Source: Bifidobacterium animalis subsp. animalis ATCC 25527
Lineage (GTDB): Bacteria > Actinomycetota > Actinomycetes > Actinomycetales > Bifidobacteriaceae
Assembly (NCBI RefSeq): GCF_000260715.1
Contig: NC_017834.1
Location: 1,488,001-1,552,000, forward strand
Direction: 5' to 3'
Length of the DNA stretch: 64,000 nucleotides
Below the pieces are notes generated by a model. The model did not search any database. It was not told the origin of the DNA and saw only the letters and a program-made list of their open reading frames with translations. Both the position numbers and the translations under genes were made by a program. Below, one piece after another: positions 9,536-19,074 of this stretch. Positions within the stretch are counted from its first letter, which is position 1, and every line of letters begins with the position of its first letter.

Positions 9536-10576
9536 TCACTGCGCGTCATCGCCGAGCCCCGGCAGCGGTGACACCCCCTGCCAGCCCGCGCAATGCTTGA
9601 GACGCGGCAATCCGTGGCCTTTCTTCCACAATGCCAGGAATGCCAGGCCGAGCAGCAGCGCGATCAATGACGATGTGACGCCGATCAGGAACCACCGCAG
9701 TCTTCCATCACCTTGGTTGTAGGCGAACTTGGCCTGGCTGTCAGGTACACGAATGCCGCTGACAAGCAGACGATGCGTGTTCACGCCGAGGGGTGTGCAG
9801 GTGATCAGTGTCACGATCGCGTTGTCGTTACGCCCCTCCATATCACGAATCTGCGCCAGATTGTCTTCCAACTAGTCGGGCAGAATCGTACGCTTGTTGA
9901 ACACGCGATACACTTGCGTTTCACCTGCAACCTGAATCTCGAACGTATCACCGTCATCGAGTTCGTTCAAACGCGTGAACAGCAGGCCTTGAAAACCGCC
10001 TGAATGCGCCGCAATCGCCGACAAGGTACCAGACTCCCCCACTGGCATATCCGTTCCGTACACATGCCCGGCGCCGCGATTGAGCACATGCGCGAGCGTC
10101 GTGTGACCCACCGGAATGTCCACAGAGATCTTCGGAATCACCAGTCTCGCCATGCCACCATTGCCGTCCACATTCAGGGTGCTGTTGTACCGCGCATCCT
10201 CACGTTCTATGGTTGCACCGTTCTCGTTCGTGGTGTCGGCGAGAATTCTGCCATTGAAATACTTGCGCAGATCATGGTTATACGCGTATGCCTTCTCCAG
10301 CTCCGCATTCTTCCGTTGCACACTCCACGAGCGGCTTGCCTCGGTGATGTTTCGCGCCGCCTCTTTTCCCAGCATGTCGTTATGCACGAGCGTTCCGACC
10401 ACCCAGATGAGCATGAGCAGAAACGCCAGATAACAGAGCCAGCCGAATGCCGCAATGATTGCGGTAGGAAGATCATGTCTGGACACATCCCCACGAATCT
10501 GCGGAGCCAGCCACTTGGGCCACCTCTTCTCGACGCGGTCTTCGACTTGCTCCAGTTTGGTTTCCTGCTCGCTCAC
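9536..10576 (-). pseudogene. Class C sortase interrupted by an amber codon
   Basis: The two halves are in the same frame, separated only by TAG at 9872-9874. The first 234 residues contain the N-terminal membrane segment and the catalytic His region (AAHSGGFQG). The last 111 residues contain the catalytic Cys (TLITCTPLGVNTHR), the nearby Arg and a C-terminal membrane helix. Against the intact sortase at 15576-16544 the TAG occupies the place of a Gln (PEQMERTL there, PD-stop-LEDNL here), so CAG to TAG is the simplest change. The truncated product would lack Cys and be inactive unless the amber codon is read through. It probably once polymerised the adjacent pilin. Confidence 0.85.
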
Positions 10577-10674
10577 CTCCCACGCTCCTCTCGATAGGTT
10601 ATTGCCATTCTAATGTGGACGGGGCATTCACGACTGCCGGCAATCCGCTCGGCATATTCGCATGCTCCGTTTTC

Positions 10675-10721
10675 TGCGTAAATGGAGACATTTACGCAGA
10701 TTACTTGTCCCTTTTTACGCA
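10675..10721. repeat. Family A inverted repeat unit
   Basis: This 47-bp unit has arms TGCGTAAATGGAGACA and TTGTCCCTTTTTACGCA. It lies between the sortase remnant and the adhesin gene and shares end sequences and length with units at 3767, 37330 and 46653-46859. A second TTTACGCA lies inside it. Confidence 0.75.
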
Positions 10722-10754
10722 AATGATGGCTGGCACAGCGCGTGGTCTGCGAAT

Positions 10755-13353
10755 TCACTCGCGCTCATGCCGACGCCCATTCGGCCACAACGCCACCGCC
10801 GTGAACAGCGCGCCAGCAACGATTACGGCGATCACCAGACCTGCATAGGTGTTGAGACCTGTGGATGGCAGATTCGACGCATACACGTAGTTGCTGAACG
10901 TGATCTTCTGGTCTTGGCTCGTGTCTTCCTTGGAACTGCTCTCCACCTGCGAGACCTTGTATTGCAGGGCCCCTTTCTGGTTGTCGGTAATGGCGAAGTC
11001 GATGGATACGGTTTTCCCCGACGGATTGTAGTTGATGCCCAGTTCCTCGCCTTTACGCTCGGTGACAGTGACTCGGTACGTGCGTGTCCAATTCTCGCTG
11101 GACATGCCACCTTGGTTGAACACTACCGAAATCGGAATGGCGCCACCCGCTGTATTGGTCACGGTGCCAGACGTGACATTCGCAGCACCTTGTGGCGGAG
11201 TCACACATTGATTGCCTTGCAGCAGACAGACTGTGTACTCAAAAACGAATTCGCCGTCTTCGAGTTTGCGCCCATTCACATGCCCGGTGAGCACTTTTCT
11301 CAGTGCGCTCTGTGCCGTGACTGCAGACGGCTTGTACGAATACAGCAACGTGGCCACGGCGTAGTCATCGGCAGGAATCGTGCTCTGACAATCCGTTCCG
11401 TTCACGTAGGTGTAGCCGTTGGGAAGAGGCTGAGCCGGAGCGACCTCATAGGTCGCCGTCGCTGGCAGGTCGGCGATGATGGTCGTGTGCCAATCCCAAG
11501 CCCGTACCGTGGCATACCCGTTCCCATCGAACGTTGCAGTGAACGTATCGAGTGTGCCGTCAGGGCGTTTCGTGTTGTTGCTCACCACTCCACCGGTGAA
11601 TGAGCCGGTGATGGGCTTACCATTGTCGTCGAACAAGCGGATTCGAACCTGGAACTCGGTTTTGCCTCCGCGCGGCACTTTGTCTCCGGGGAAATTCTTG
11701 TTTTCCAGGGTGATCGTCACCGCCAACGACCCTGTTTTCGCCCCATACCGCACATACACGGCGGCGCCCCCGAACTTGTCTTGGTTCGACTGCATCAGCG
11801 ACGCCAGCTTCGACACCGAGAAGGGCCCGGTGAACTCGCCTTCCGGACCTCCCTGTTTGATCCACTGGATGTCGTTGCGCCATTCGGGAGTGTCGAACGC
11901 CGCCGCATACGCGGCCGCCAGTTCCTTGCCGCCATTGTTCACCGGAGGCACACCCAGTTCGTATATGTTCTTCACATATGTTCTTCACACCGGAGAACAT
12001 GCCCGTGTACTGCGTGAGTGCGTTGTAGCCGAAATGCCAGTTGGCAAGCGGCGCAAACGACATCTGTGCCACCGGGCTGATGGTGTTCACGTTGGCGAAC
12101 ATGTTCGACGTATCGGTCACACGTCCCACCGACCAATCCTTGAGTGCGGAGACATCGTGGATGCGTCCGTCGCCGGAGAACAGCGATGCCATCGTAAGCG
12201 CCGCATCAGGCTTCCACCCATTGAGCGGGGCAAGATCGATGAGCGATGTGCATGCTTCGAACATACTGACCATCTGCTGCACATTGCCGACCTGCCAATT
12301 CGAGATCGCGGACAGATCGGTGAGGTTGGAGCACCCTTGGAACATGTTCTGCATATTCGTCACATTCCCGACGTTCCAATCCCCCAATCCATCGAGTTTC
12401 TCGAGGGAACGGCAGTTCTTAAACATGTCGAGGAACGTTTGGGCAAAGTCCATGTTCCAGTAGCGGCGTCCGTTCACTTCACGGTAGGAAATCGGCGTGA
12501 GGTCCTTCAGCGAATAGCAATCCGAAAACATGCCTTCCACACCGGTGCCCCACATGTTCTCAAACATCCAGTCCTTCAGCGGGGTGAGATCCTGCAGTTT
12601 CTCGCAATGCTTGAATGCGTACTTGAACGATTTCGGCCGCTGTGGATTGTGCGAATCATACTCGATGTGCGAGAACGCCGAAATGTCGGTGAGCGAGACG
12701 TCATTGTTGCAGATGTTCTCCAAACTCTCCACGCCATCCCACCACCAGCCATATGGTGCGGTCGTCTGATTCACGGTGATCGACTCCAATTTGCCCAGCC
12801 CGAAGAACAGGTACGACATGTTCTTCGATCCCTTGATGCGGTAGTCGATAGATACGGCAGAGATTATATCTCGGTAGTCATTCCAATAGGAAAGCCCGTT
12901 CCTGCGGCTGTCATAGTCACCGAGCGTCTGCCAGTCCGCCGTCCCCAGATGCAACACGCCGTTCTTGATCCACCAGCCCACATCGCCGTACTTGCCGCTG
13001 TGTTCAGCGCTGGAGCGCAATGCATTGAGTTCGCTCGCGCTCCACTGATGCACTTGCCCGCTACGCGCATTCGCGCCGTCTGACTCACTGGCATTGCCGT
13101 CGCCTGTCTGCGCCTCGCTCGAGTTGGCTTCCGCGCTTGGACTCGCATCCGCAGGTGATGCGTTCGGGGATGGTGACGCCTCGTCGCTCGGACTTGAAGT
13201 TGGCGCTGGTTCCTCCTCGAGTTCGTGGTTTTCCGAAATGCTCGGGGCTTGCTTGGCAACCTGCTTGGCATAGGCGGCATCGGTGAACATGCCGGCTGAA
13301 AGCACAAAGGTTGCAGCAAGGAGCAGTGCAAGGAAATTCTGGAATTTCTTCAT
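10755..13353 (-). pseudogene. LPXTG-anchored surface adhesin with BspA-like repeats, frameshifted by a 13-bp duplication
   Basis: The upstream frame (start 13353) encodes a signal peptide, a Pro/Ser/Glu-rich linker and several DUF285/BspA-type repeats (LDGLGDWNVGNVTNMQNMF and similar). The downstream frame encodes the rest: an isopeptide-type pilin domain (KVLTGHVNGRKLEDGEFVFE), LPSTG, a hydrophobic helix and a basic tail ending near 10758. The frames are split exactly at a perfect tandem duplication of GTGAAGAACATAT (11963-11988). Removing one copy restores a single frame of 861 residues. It is probably the tip or minor pilin of this cluster. It may be inactivated or reversibly switched. Confidence 0.85.
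11963..11988. repeat. Perfect 13-bp tandem duplication causing a frameshift
   Basis: The minus strand reads GTGAAGAACATAT twice in a row. One copy gives FSGVKNIYELGVPP in frame; two copies shift the frame by one. The arrangement suits slipped-strand deletion. Confidence 0.9.
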
Positions 13354-13425
13354 CTCGCACTCACCCTACTGCAACCTTGTTTGACTGTTCAGATATACCC
13401 TGCGGGCAGATTGTCGGGATATCGA

Positions 13426-15297
13426 TCACGCAATCTGTGTACGGTCGGTGTTGTTCCTGCGGCGCATACGCGCGACGATCAGCAGGATCGCGCCGACGAT
13501 CGCCACGATGAGCATCGCGATGAGCACCTGGACGATATGGCCGCCGGTCTGAGCGAAATCGGACGGGTTCTTCGTGTTCTTGACGTGGATCATCTCGGAT
13601 TCCAGTTGGGTGTTCATGTAGCGGTTGTTCACCGTGGTACGGGACTCCAGATTCACGGTTTGGCCGTCATCTGTTGTCATCTTGCTCGGAGTGGTGTCGA
13701 GGAAGTTACCGTAGATGCCATTGTCACGCTTGTAGGTCACGCTGGTGAGCACGTCGTTCGTATAGTTCGGGGTCACCGTGACGTTGAAGGTGATGTCGTG
13801 GCGGCCATCGAGCACATACCCAGTAGGGGCGACCTTCTCCGTGATTGTGTAGGTCGTGCTGTTGTTGGTGTTGGCGCCAAGGCTAGCGATGTAGCCGTCA
13901 CCGACGGTGAATGTGCTCAAAGTTCCATTCGGGTCCACCTGATAGTAGGGCTTGCCGTTGAGCGTGCTCTCTGTGAATTTCACTGTGGTGGTGCCCGAGG
14001 TGACGGAGAACTGCGCGCCGGTGAGTGCAGCGGAGGTGGCACCAGCGTTGTAGGCGATCTTCTTCACTGGAATCACCGTATTGAACAGGCCGAGGCTGGC
14101 CTCTTCGGCGGTGCCGGTGCTATTTGCATCGCCCTGGTCGTTCGAGAACGTGGCCTGCGCCGCCACGAAGGTGGGGGTCGTCGTCACGTTCTGCACGGTG
14201 CCATTGACGGTGATGCGCACGGTGACGCCACTCAGCGTCGAGGTTTTCATCGCGGCACTGGAGAACTGCACGGTGAGCGAACCGGTGGCCGCACCTGCGG
14301 GGCTCACCAGCGAATAGTTGGAATCGGGCAGCGTGGACCAGGTGGGGAATCCGGCAGGCTGCACCTCGACGGTGTACTTGCTGTCGAGCTTCACGTTGCC
14401 GCTTGGTGTGATGGTGACCGAATACGTGGGCGACGACCAATTGTCGTAGGCCGCATAATTCGGAATGTTCGCCGTAACCTGGAAGGTACGCTGCGACTGG
14501 TTGGTTACCAACGTTTCCTTCTGTGCACTTGTATCGGCAATGGTGTTCACGACCTGTTCGGCCTTCAACTTGATGGAGCCGAGCGTGTACGTGGCGTTGC
14601 TGCCCTTGAATTGCATATAGGTTTGACCATTGACGGTCACCGGAGTGCCGGTGATCATGGCGCGGGCTGGAATCTGATTGTTGAGGCCCTTGGTGGTGTC
14701 GACGATCAGATACAGCCTCTGGCCGGACTGGGAGGCGTCGACGACAGCGGAATCATTGTTGACCGTGACCGGAGCAGTGGTTGCCGTCACGCCGGGGGCG
14801 GTGAGCGACTTCTGGGCGGCTTCGGCGAATATGCGCATCGCATTGCTGTTCACACCGGTGTTGCCGTAGATGTCGGCGCCAGTTCCGTAGAAGTAATTGG
14901 CCACGAAGGTCATGGGGCTCATCGCGGCAGCGTCGCCCTTGAATGTCACGGTGCCATTGCTCACCGTGGCCACATCGGTCATGGGGAACTGATCGAGTGC
15001 CTTGGCTATCCAGCCATCCACCATCGCATTGGTCAGAGGCGTGTCAAGCTTGTAATCCATAGAGGTCACATTGCCGTCGCTCACCTGAACGTTGGTGTAA
15101 TCCGCCAACTTGTAGGCGGTGAACGAACGCCCGTCAAACATATTGACGTTCAGATCGCTCGTCCCCGGGCGATTGCCCTGCGGTGCGCTGATCGTAATCT
15201 GAGTATCTGCCGCATCCGTATAGGCAGGCGCGGTCAAACCAATACCCACCGCGGCGGCAGTGGCGACGCAGACGAGTGCCGCCGTCGCCTTCTTCAA
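13426..15297 (-). CDS. Pilin subunit 1 (SpaA/FimA-type isopeptide pilin)
   Basis: A secreted pilin of about 623 residues with a signal peptide (KKATAALVCVATAAAVGIG), repeated Ig-like domains, an E-box-like segment (YTITEKVAPTGYVLD), and a C-terminal sorting region FAQTGG plus hydrophobic helix and basic tail. FAQTGG replaces canonical LPXTG and resembles FAKTGG of pilin 2. The only usable start in frame is TTG at 15297. Directly before it is TGA, and four codons before that stop is an ATG (15312). The original start may therefore have been the ATG, with TGA a later nonsense mutation. Transcription would continue to the adhesin and sortase. Confidence 0.8.
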   Translation of the reverse strand: MKKATAALVCVATAAAVGIGLTAPAYTDAADTQITISAPQGNRPGTSDLNVNMFDGRSFTAYKLADYTNVQVSDGNVTSMDYKLDTPLTNAMVDGWIAKALDQFPMTDVATVSNGTVTFKGDAAAMSPMTFVANYFYGTGADIYGNTGVNSNAMRIFAEAAQKSLTAPGVTATTAPVTVNNDSAVVDASQSGQRLYLIVDTTKGLNNQIPARAMITGTPVTVNGQTYMQFKGSNATYTLGSIKLKAEQVVNTIADTSAQKETLVTNQSQRTFQVTANIPNYAAYDNWSSPTYSVTITPSGNVKLDSKYTVEVQPAGFPTWSTLPDSNYSLVSPAGAATGSLTVQFSSAAMKTSTLSGVTVRITVNGTVQNVTTTPTFVAAQATFSNDQGDANSTGTAEEASLGLFNTVIPVKKIAYNAGATSAALTGAQFSVTSGTTTVKFTESTLNGKPYYQVDPNGTLSTFTVGDGYIASLGANTNNSTTYTITEKVAPTGYVLDGRHDITFNVTVTPNYTNDVLTSVTYKRDNGIYGNFLDTTPSKMTTDDGQTVNLESRTTVNNRYMNTQLESEMIHVKNTKNPSDFAQTGGHIVQVLIAMLIVAIVGAILLIVARMRRRNNTDRTQIA

Positions 15298-15530
15298 TCA
15301 ATTCCGTTTCATTTTCCCATCGCTTTCCGCTTGTATGTGCCATGCATCCGATCCGTATGCATGACTCCTCATATCTATATCTCCAGTACTACCGCGTCTG
15401 ATATGCACGCACAGCACAATTGCCTATCGGCTAAGCGGGGCCGGCGAAATGTGCGCATGCACATTGCACATCGGGTAGACGCTCTCCCCATGGATTCACC
15501 GAGAAATCGGCCTCCGATACAAAAATCTGT

Positions 15531-15536
15531 ATTATA
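15531..15536 (-). promoter_or_regulatory. -10 element for the pilin 1 unit
   Basis: A perfect TATAAT on the minus strand lies just after the sortase gene and about 235 bp before the pilin 1 start. No -35 box stands at the ideal distance; TTGACT is 11 bp upstream. The long leader could hold regulatory structure. Confidence 0.45.
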
Positions 15537-15575
15537 GAGATTCGGTAAGTCAATGGCTACAGTTCTCGCTGTGAG

Positions 15576-16544
15576 CTAATTTCGTTGCACTGCGCGCCGT
15601 TTCCGCAACCAAGTGACAAGTATGGCGAGCGCGATCAGTAGCACGAACAATGCGATGCCAATGCACACGGCGATCAATCTGGTGTCTTTCTGCGTGGACC
15701 CCGGCGGAATGCTCTGCGGTATGTTCTCACGTACGCCGGTGACGAGCAGCCGCTCGGTGTTCACGCCGATCGGCGTGCAGGTGACCAACGTGACGGTTGC
15801 CTCACCATCGCCATACTGCTTGCGCAGATCCTGCAGCGTACGCTCCATCTGCTCGGGTTTGATGGTGCGAATGTCTTCGACGCGGTAACCGTGTTCGCCG
15901 CCGAGCACGTCGATGTAGAACACGGCTCCCTTGTGCAGTTCACCGAGACGCGTGAACAGCATGCCTTGCACGCCGCCGGAATGCGCGGCCAGTGCGGAAT
16001 AGGTGTGCGGGTCGCCGATTGGCAATGCGGTGCCGTAGATATGCCCGGCGCCGTCGTCGAGTGACGAATCGAGCGTCGTATGGTAGATCGGTATGTTCAC
16101 CGAGATCTGCGGAATGCTCAGACGTGCCATTGCACCCTTGTCGTCGAGTGACAACGTGGTCATGTACGCAGTGTCAAGCGTTTCGCGGGCCGGGCCGGTC
16201 TCACTGGCGGCGTCGGCGGGAATGCGTCCGCCGAACTGCACATCGAGCCGGCCGTTGTATTCACGTGCACGATTGTAGATTGCCTTGCGGTCGCCTGCAG
16301 GCCAGGTTGAGGGGGCGGACGCGACGACATCGGCCACGGTGCGCGCAATCATGTCGTTGTGAATGAGTGCCCCGACCACCCACGACAGCAGGAGCGCGGC
16401 GGCGATATAGCAAATCCAGCCAATGATGGCGAACGATGCGGCAACACCGTCTTTGCGCGCGATGTCCTGACGAATCCGCGGCGCGAACCGGCGACGCGAA
16501 CCGGCGGCCTCGCCGTGTCGGCCGGTGCGATGCCTACGTGGCAT
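15576..16544 (-). CDS. srtC: Class C sortase (pilus polymerase)
   Basis: This 322-residue sortase has an N-terminal membrane helix (about 30-55, AIIGWICYIAAALLLSWVV), the catalytic His in LAAHSGGVQG, Cys in TLVTCTPIGVNTERLL with the following Arg, and a C-terminal membrane helix, the two-helix layout of class C enzymes. Such enzymes join pilins through a Lys and a C-terminal Thr. The start ATG at 16544 follows AGGAGGAGACA; an earlier ATG lacks this. It lies downstream of pilin 2 in the same direction and is its likely partner. It may also serve pilin 1, whose own sortase is broken. Confidence 0.92.
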   Translation of the reverse strand: MPRRHRTGRHGEAAGSRRRFAPRIRQDIARKDGVAASFAIIGWICYIAAALLLSWVVGALIHNDMIARTVADVVASAPSTWPAGDRKAIYNRAREYNGRLDVQFGGRIPADAASETGPARETLDTAYMTTLSLDDKGAMARLSIPQISVNIPIYHTTLDSSLDDGAGHIYGTALPIGDPHTYSALAAHSGGVQGMLFTRLGELHKGAVFYIDVLGGEHGYRVEDIRTIKPEQMERTLQDLRKQYGDGEATVTLVTCTPIGVNTERLLVTGVRENIPQSIPPGSTQKDTRLIAVCIGIALFVLLIALAILVTWLRKRRAVQRN

Positions 16545-16646
16545 TGTCTCCTCCTGTCGCCTCATATATGCCTTTCATACCGTAGTGACCATACCGTAGC
16601 CCATCGGTCGTCTGTTCGCTCCGAGCCATGCTGCACTATTCGAATA

Positions 16647-16690
16647 TGGCAGGCGGCCGACTCACCTCTGAGCGAGTCGGCCGCCTGCCA
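16647..16690 (-). terminator. Hairpin between pilin 2 and srtC
   Basis: A perfect 17-bp stem, TGGCAGGCGGCCGACTC and its complement, with a 10-nt loop directly after the pilin 2 stop. Leaky termination here would give much more pilin than sortase mRNA, a common arrangement in pilus operons. Confidence 0.75.
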
Positions 16691-16725
16691 ATTGCGACTG
16701 GCACTTCAGCCAGTCAGTGAAGACA

Positions 16726-18561
16726 TCAGACCTTCATGCGGTTCCGGCGCACATGTGCCGCGATCAGGAATGCGCCGCCGATCACGGCGAGCACGGCGAC
16801 AATGACGAGCACGCGGGTGATTTCGCCGCCGGTCTTCGCGAAGTCGCTTGGATTCGTCGTGTTCTCGACGCGAATCAAACCACTGGTGAACTTCGTGACG
16901 GTGACGGTCTTGCCGTCGACGGTCTGATCCAGTGATGTAGTTGTGATTGGCGTGGAGTTACGCACGGCCGCATCGGATTCGTCGATAAAGTTCGCGAACG
17001 TCGTGGAATTGATGTCGAAGCTCACCGAGGTGAGTTTTCCATCCGTGAATGTAGGGGTCACGTTCAACGTGAACGACACGGGGTTCTGCCCGAGCACGTA
17101 GCCGGCAGGCGCCTTCGTCTCGGTGAACGTGTAGGTCACCGCCTTCCCGGAATCGGCGGCCAAACCGGCGATATTGATGCCGCTGTCGCTCGAGACGGTC
17201 AGTTCGGTCACAGTGCCGTTCGTGTCAACGCTATAGGTCTGGGAGTTGGCATCATAGTCGAACTTCACCGGATTGTCATTACTGGTCACCGCGAATACGG
17301 CACCCTGCAGCGGCTGTTCCGTCCCGAACTTGACCTTCTGCAACGGAGACGACGCCACATACAACTCCGTTGGCGTCTCGGTGGTGGCCTCGCCATGGCT
17401 GGAAATGCTCGACGGATCGTTCGAGAAGTCGACGGTGGCGGTGTTCGTGATGGCATTCGTTATCACGCTGTTCACCGTTGCCGTGTAGGTTACGGTAATC
17501 GTCTTGCCGCTCAGCGCGAGCGGATTCTTCAGCGTGACGGTGAAGCCGTTCGCGGGCGTGCCAGTTGTCAGCGTGTAGTTGTCACTTGCCAAAGGGTCGG
17601 CCCCAGCCTTGACCGTGATCGTGAGGGTATCCACGGTCAAGGCGGCGGACGGGGCATCGGAGATGGAGAACGTCTGATTCGTCCAGTTGGCATAATCGCT
17701 GTACATGGGCACATGGGTCGTGATCGTGAATTCGCGTTGCGAGCCGACCGTGACCAGTTGATCCGTCGGTGTGGTCTTCGTGACAATGACCTTCTCGGCC
17801 TTGAGGAACAACGAGCCGATGGTGAAATCGCCATTTGTGGCACTATGCACGTCGGTGTACGTGGTGCCGCCCGAGGTGTAGGTGGTGCCGGTGACCATGG
17901 CACGCGCCAGCGTCTGCGATGTCGAAGCGGGGCTGTCTTGGACGATCAGATACAGGCCTTCGGGAAGGTTCGTGAACTGGACCTTATCATCTGCACCCGT
18001 TGCCGGCACACCGTTGCTCAGCAGCTTCGACTTCGCGGCGGCCTGCGCAAACAGGCGCATCTCGGTATTGCTGGCATTTTGATTACCATAGCGGTCGGCG
18101 GCCGTACCGTAGAAATACTTGGCCACGAACTGCAATGGAGTCAGGTTCTCGGCCGCACCCGTGAACTCGACGGTCTTGGTCGTGGTGTTGTAGGTCAATA
18201 CTTTGTCGTAATCCGAATCGACGGTGCCATTGGTCACCGCCGCGGCGGTGATCCAATTGCGCACCTCGGCATCTGAGATGCCGTTGGCCGGCGTCAGATT
18301 GAAACCGGTGATCTGGCCGTTTGCGGTCTGCACATTGGAATACGCGCCAAGCTCATAGGCGGTGAATGTCTGCCCATTCACTGTCGGTGCGAGCATGTTA
18401 TCGCCATCGACACTGCTCGGCGCGGTGATCGTGATCGAACCGCCGCCAGCGGCTGGCGTGGCATCGTCAGCCAACGCCGAAGAGGTGACGAGGCCTCCGG
18501 CGCCAATCATCGCCACGGCGCCCAACATCGCCGCGACTGTTGCCATCACACGAGTCTTCAT
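16726..18561 (-). CDS. Pilin subunit 2 (SpaA/FimA-type isopeptide pilin)
   Basis: A 611-residue secreted pilin, apparently intact. A signal peptide ends near SSALADD. Ig-like domains follow, including an E-box segment (YTFTETKAPAGYVLG). The C-terminal signal is FAKTGGEI, then a helix (LVIVAVLAVIGGAFLIA) and the basic tail RRNRMKV. It shares organisation and several stretches with pilin 1, such as FVAKYFYGTAADRYGN against FVANYFYGTGADIYGN. The ATG at 18561 follows AGGGAG. Likely the major shaft subunit assembled by the sortase downstream. Confidence 0.9.
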   Translation of the reverse strand: MKTRVMATVAAMLGAVAMIGAGGLVTSSALADDATPAAGGGSITITAPSSVDGDNMLAPTVNGQTFTAYELGAYSNVQTANGQITGFNLTPANGISDAEVRNWITAAAVTNGTVDSDYDKVLTYNTTTKTVEFTGAAENLTPLQFVAKYFYGTAADRYGNQNASNTEMRLFAQAAAKSKLLSNGVPATGADDKVQFTNLPEGLYLIVQDSPASTSQTLARAMVTGTTYTSGGTTYTDVHSATNGDFTIGSLFLKAEKVIVTKTTPTDQLVTVGSQREFTITTHVPMYSDYANWTNQTFSISDAPSAALTVDTLTITVKAGADPLASDNYTLTTGTPANGFTVTLKNPLALSGKTITVTYTATVNSVITNAITNTATVDFSNDPSSISSHGEATTETPTELYVASSPLQKVKFGTEQPLQGAVFAVTSNDNPVKFDYDANSQTYSVDTNGTVTELTVSSDSGINIAGLAADSGKAVTYTFTETKAPAGYVLGQNPVSFTLNVTPTFTDGKLTSVSFDINSTTFANFIDESDAAVRNSTPITTTSLDQTVDGKTVTVTKFTSGLIRVENTTNPSDFAKTGGEITRVLVIVAVLAVIGGAFLIAAHVRRNRMKV

Positions 18562-19074
18562 GACTCTCCCTGTCCTTCCTGGCATAAGCCTGTATCGAAG
18601 ACCCCACGGAATGCCGTGCGTAATTCGCTTCAGAACCTTCGTCGTGCATCGTCGTCATGGTGGGCCTTCACGCTGTCACCTGCCATGGTAGAGAGTTCAG
18701 AAATCGTCTGTACGGTACACCGCACATCAAATAATCCATACAACTTCAACCGAAATGTTTTCGGCGACACGCTTTTCTGCCTGAAGAATGTTTTTGGGCA
18801 CACATTGCCGCATGTAGGTGAGTTTTGTCTCATTTACCAGCGATTTCTCCGTGCGTCAAATGCACAGACACTACGCTAGAAGCACAATTCACGGTTGTGG
18901 GGCCAAGCTTCTGAAGATTCCTTTTCCCTGTGACACCGGCATGCCACCGCCTTCATCCATGCCTATACGATTCCGTGGAACAACGGGTCGCCCATGCGCA
19001 CCATTCCTATAATCGGCATTGATCTAGGTACGTCCAACCCTGTAATGGAAGGTGTCCGAACCGGAAGGAGAGGC
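18562..19074. other. Divergent intergenic region between pilin 2 and MFS exporter genes
   Basis: I see no supported gene. It must contain both promoters. Two small palindromes stand out: TGTACGGTACA (18709-18719) and CCGAAATGTTTTCGG (18750-18764). Either could be an operator. The AT-rich block around 18720-18800 is unlike the surrounding GC-rich DNA. Confidence 0.5.
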
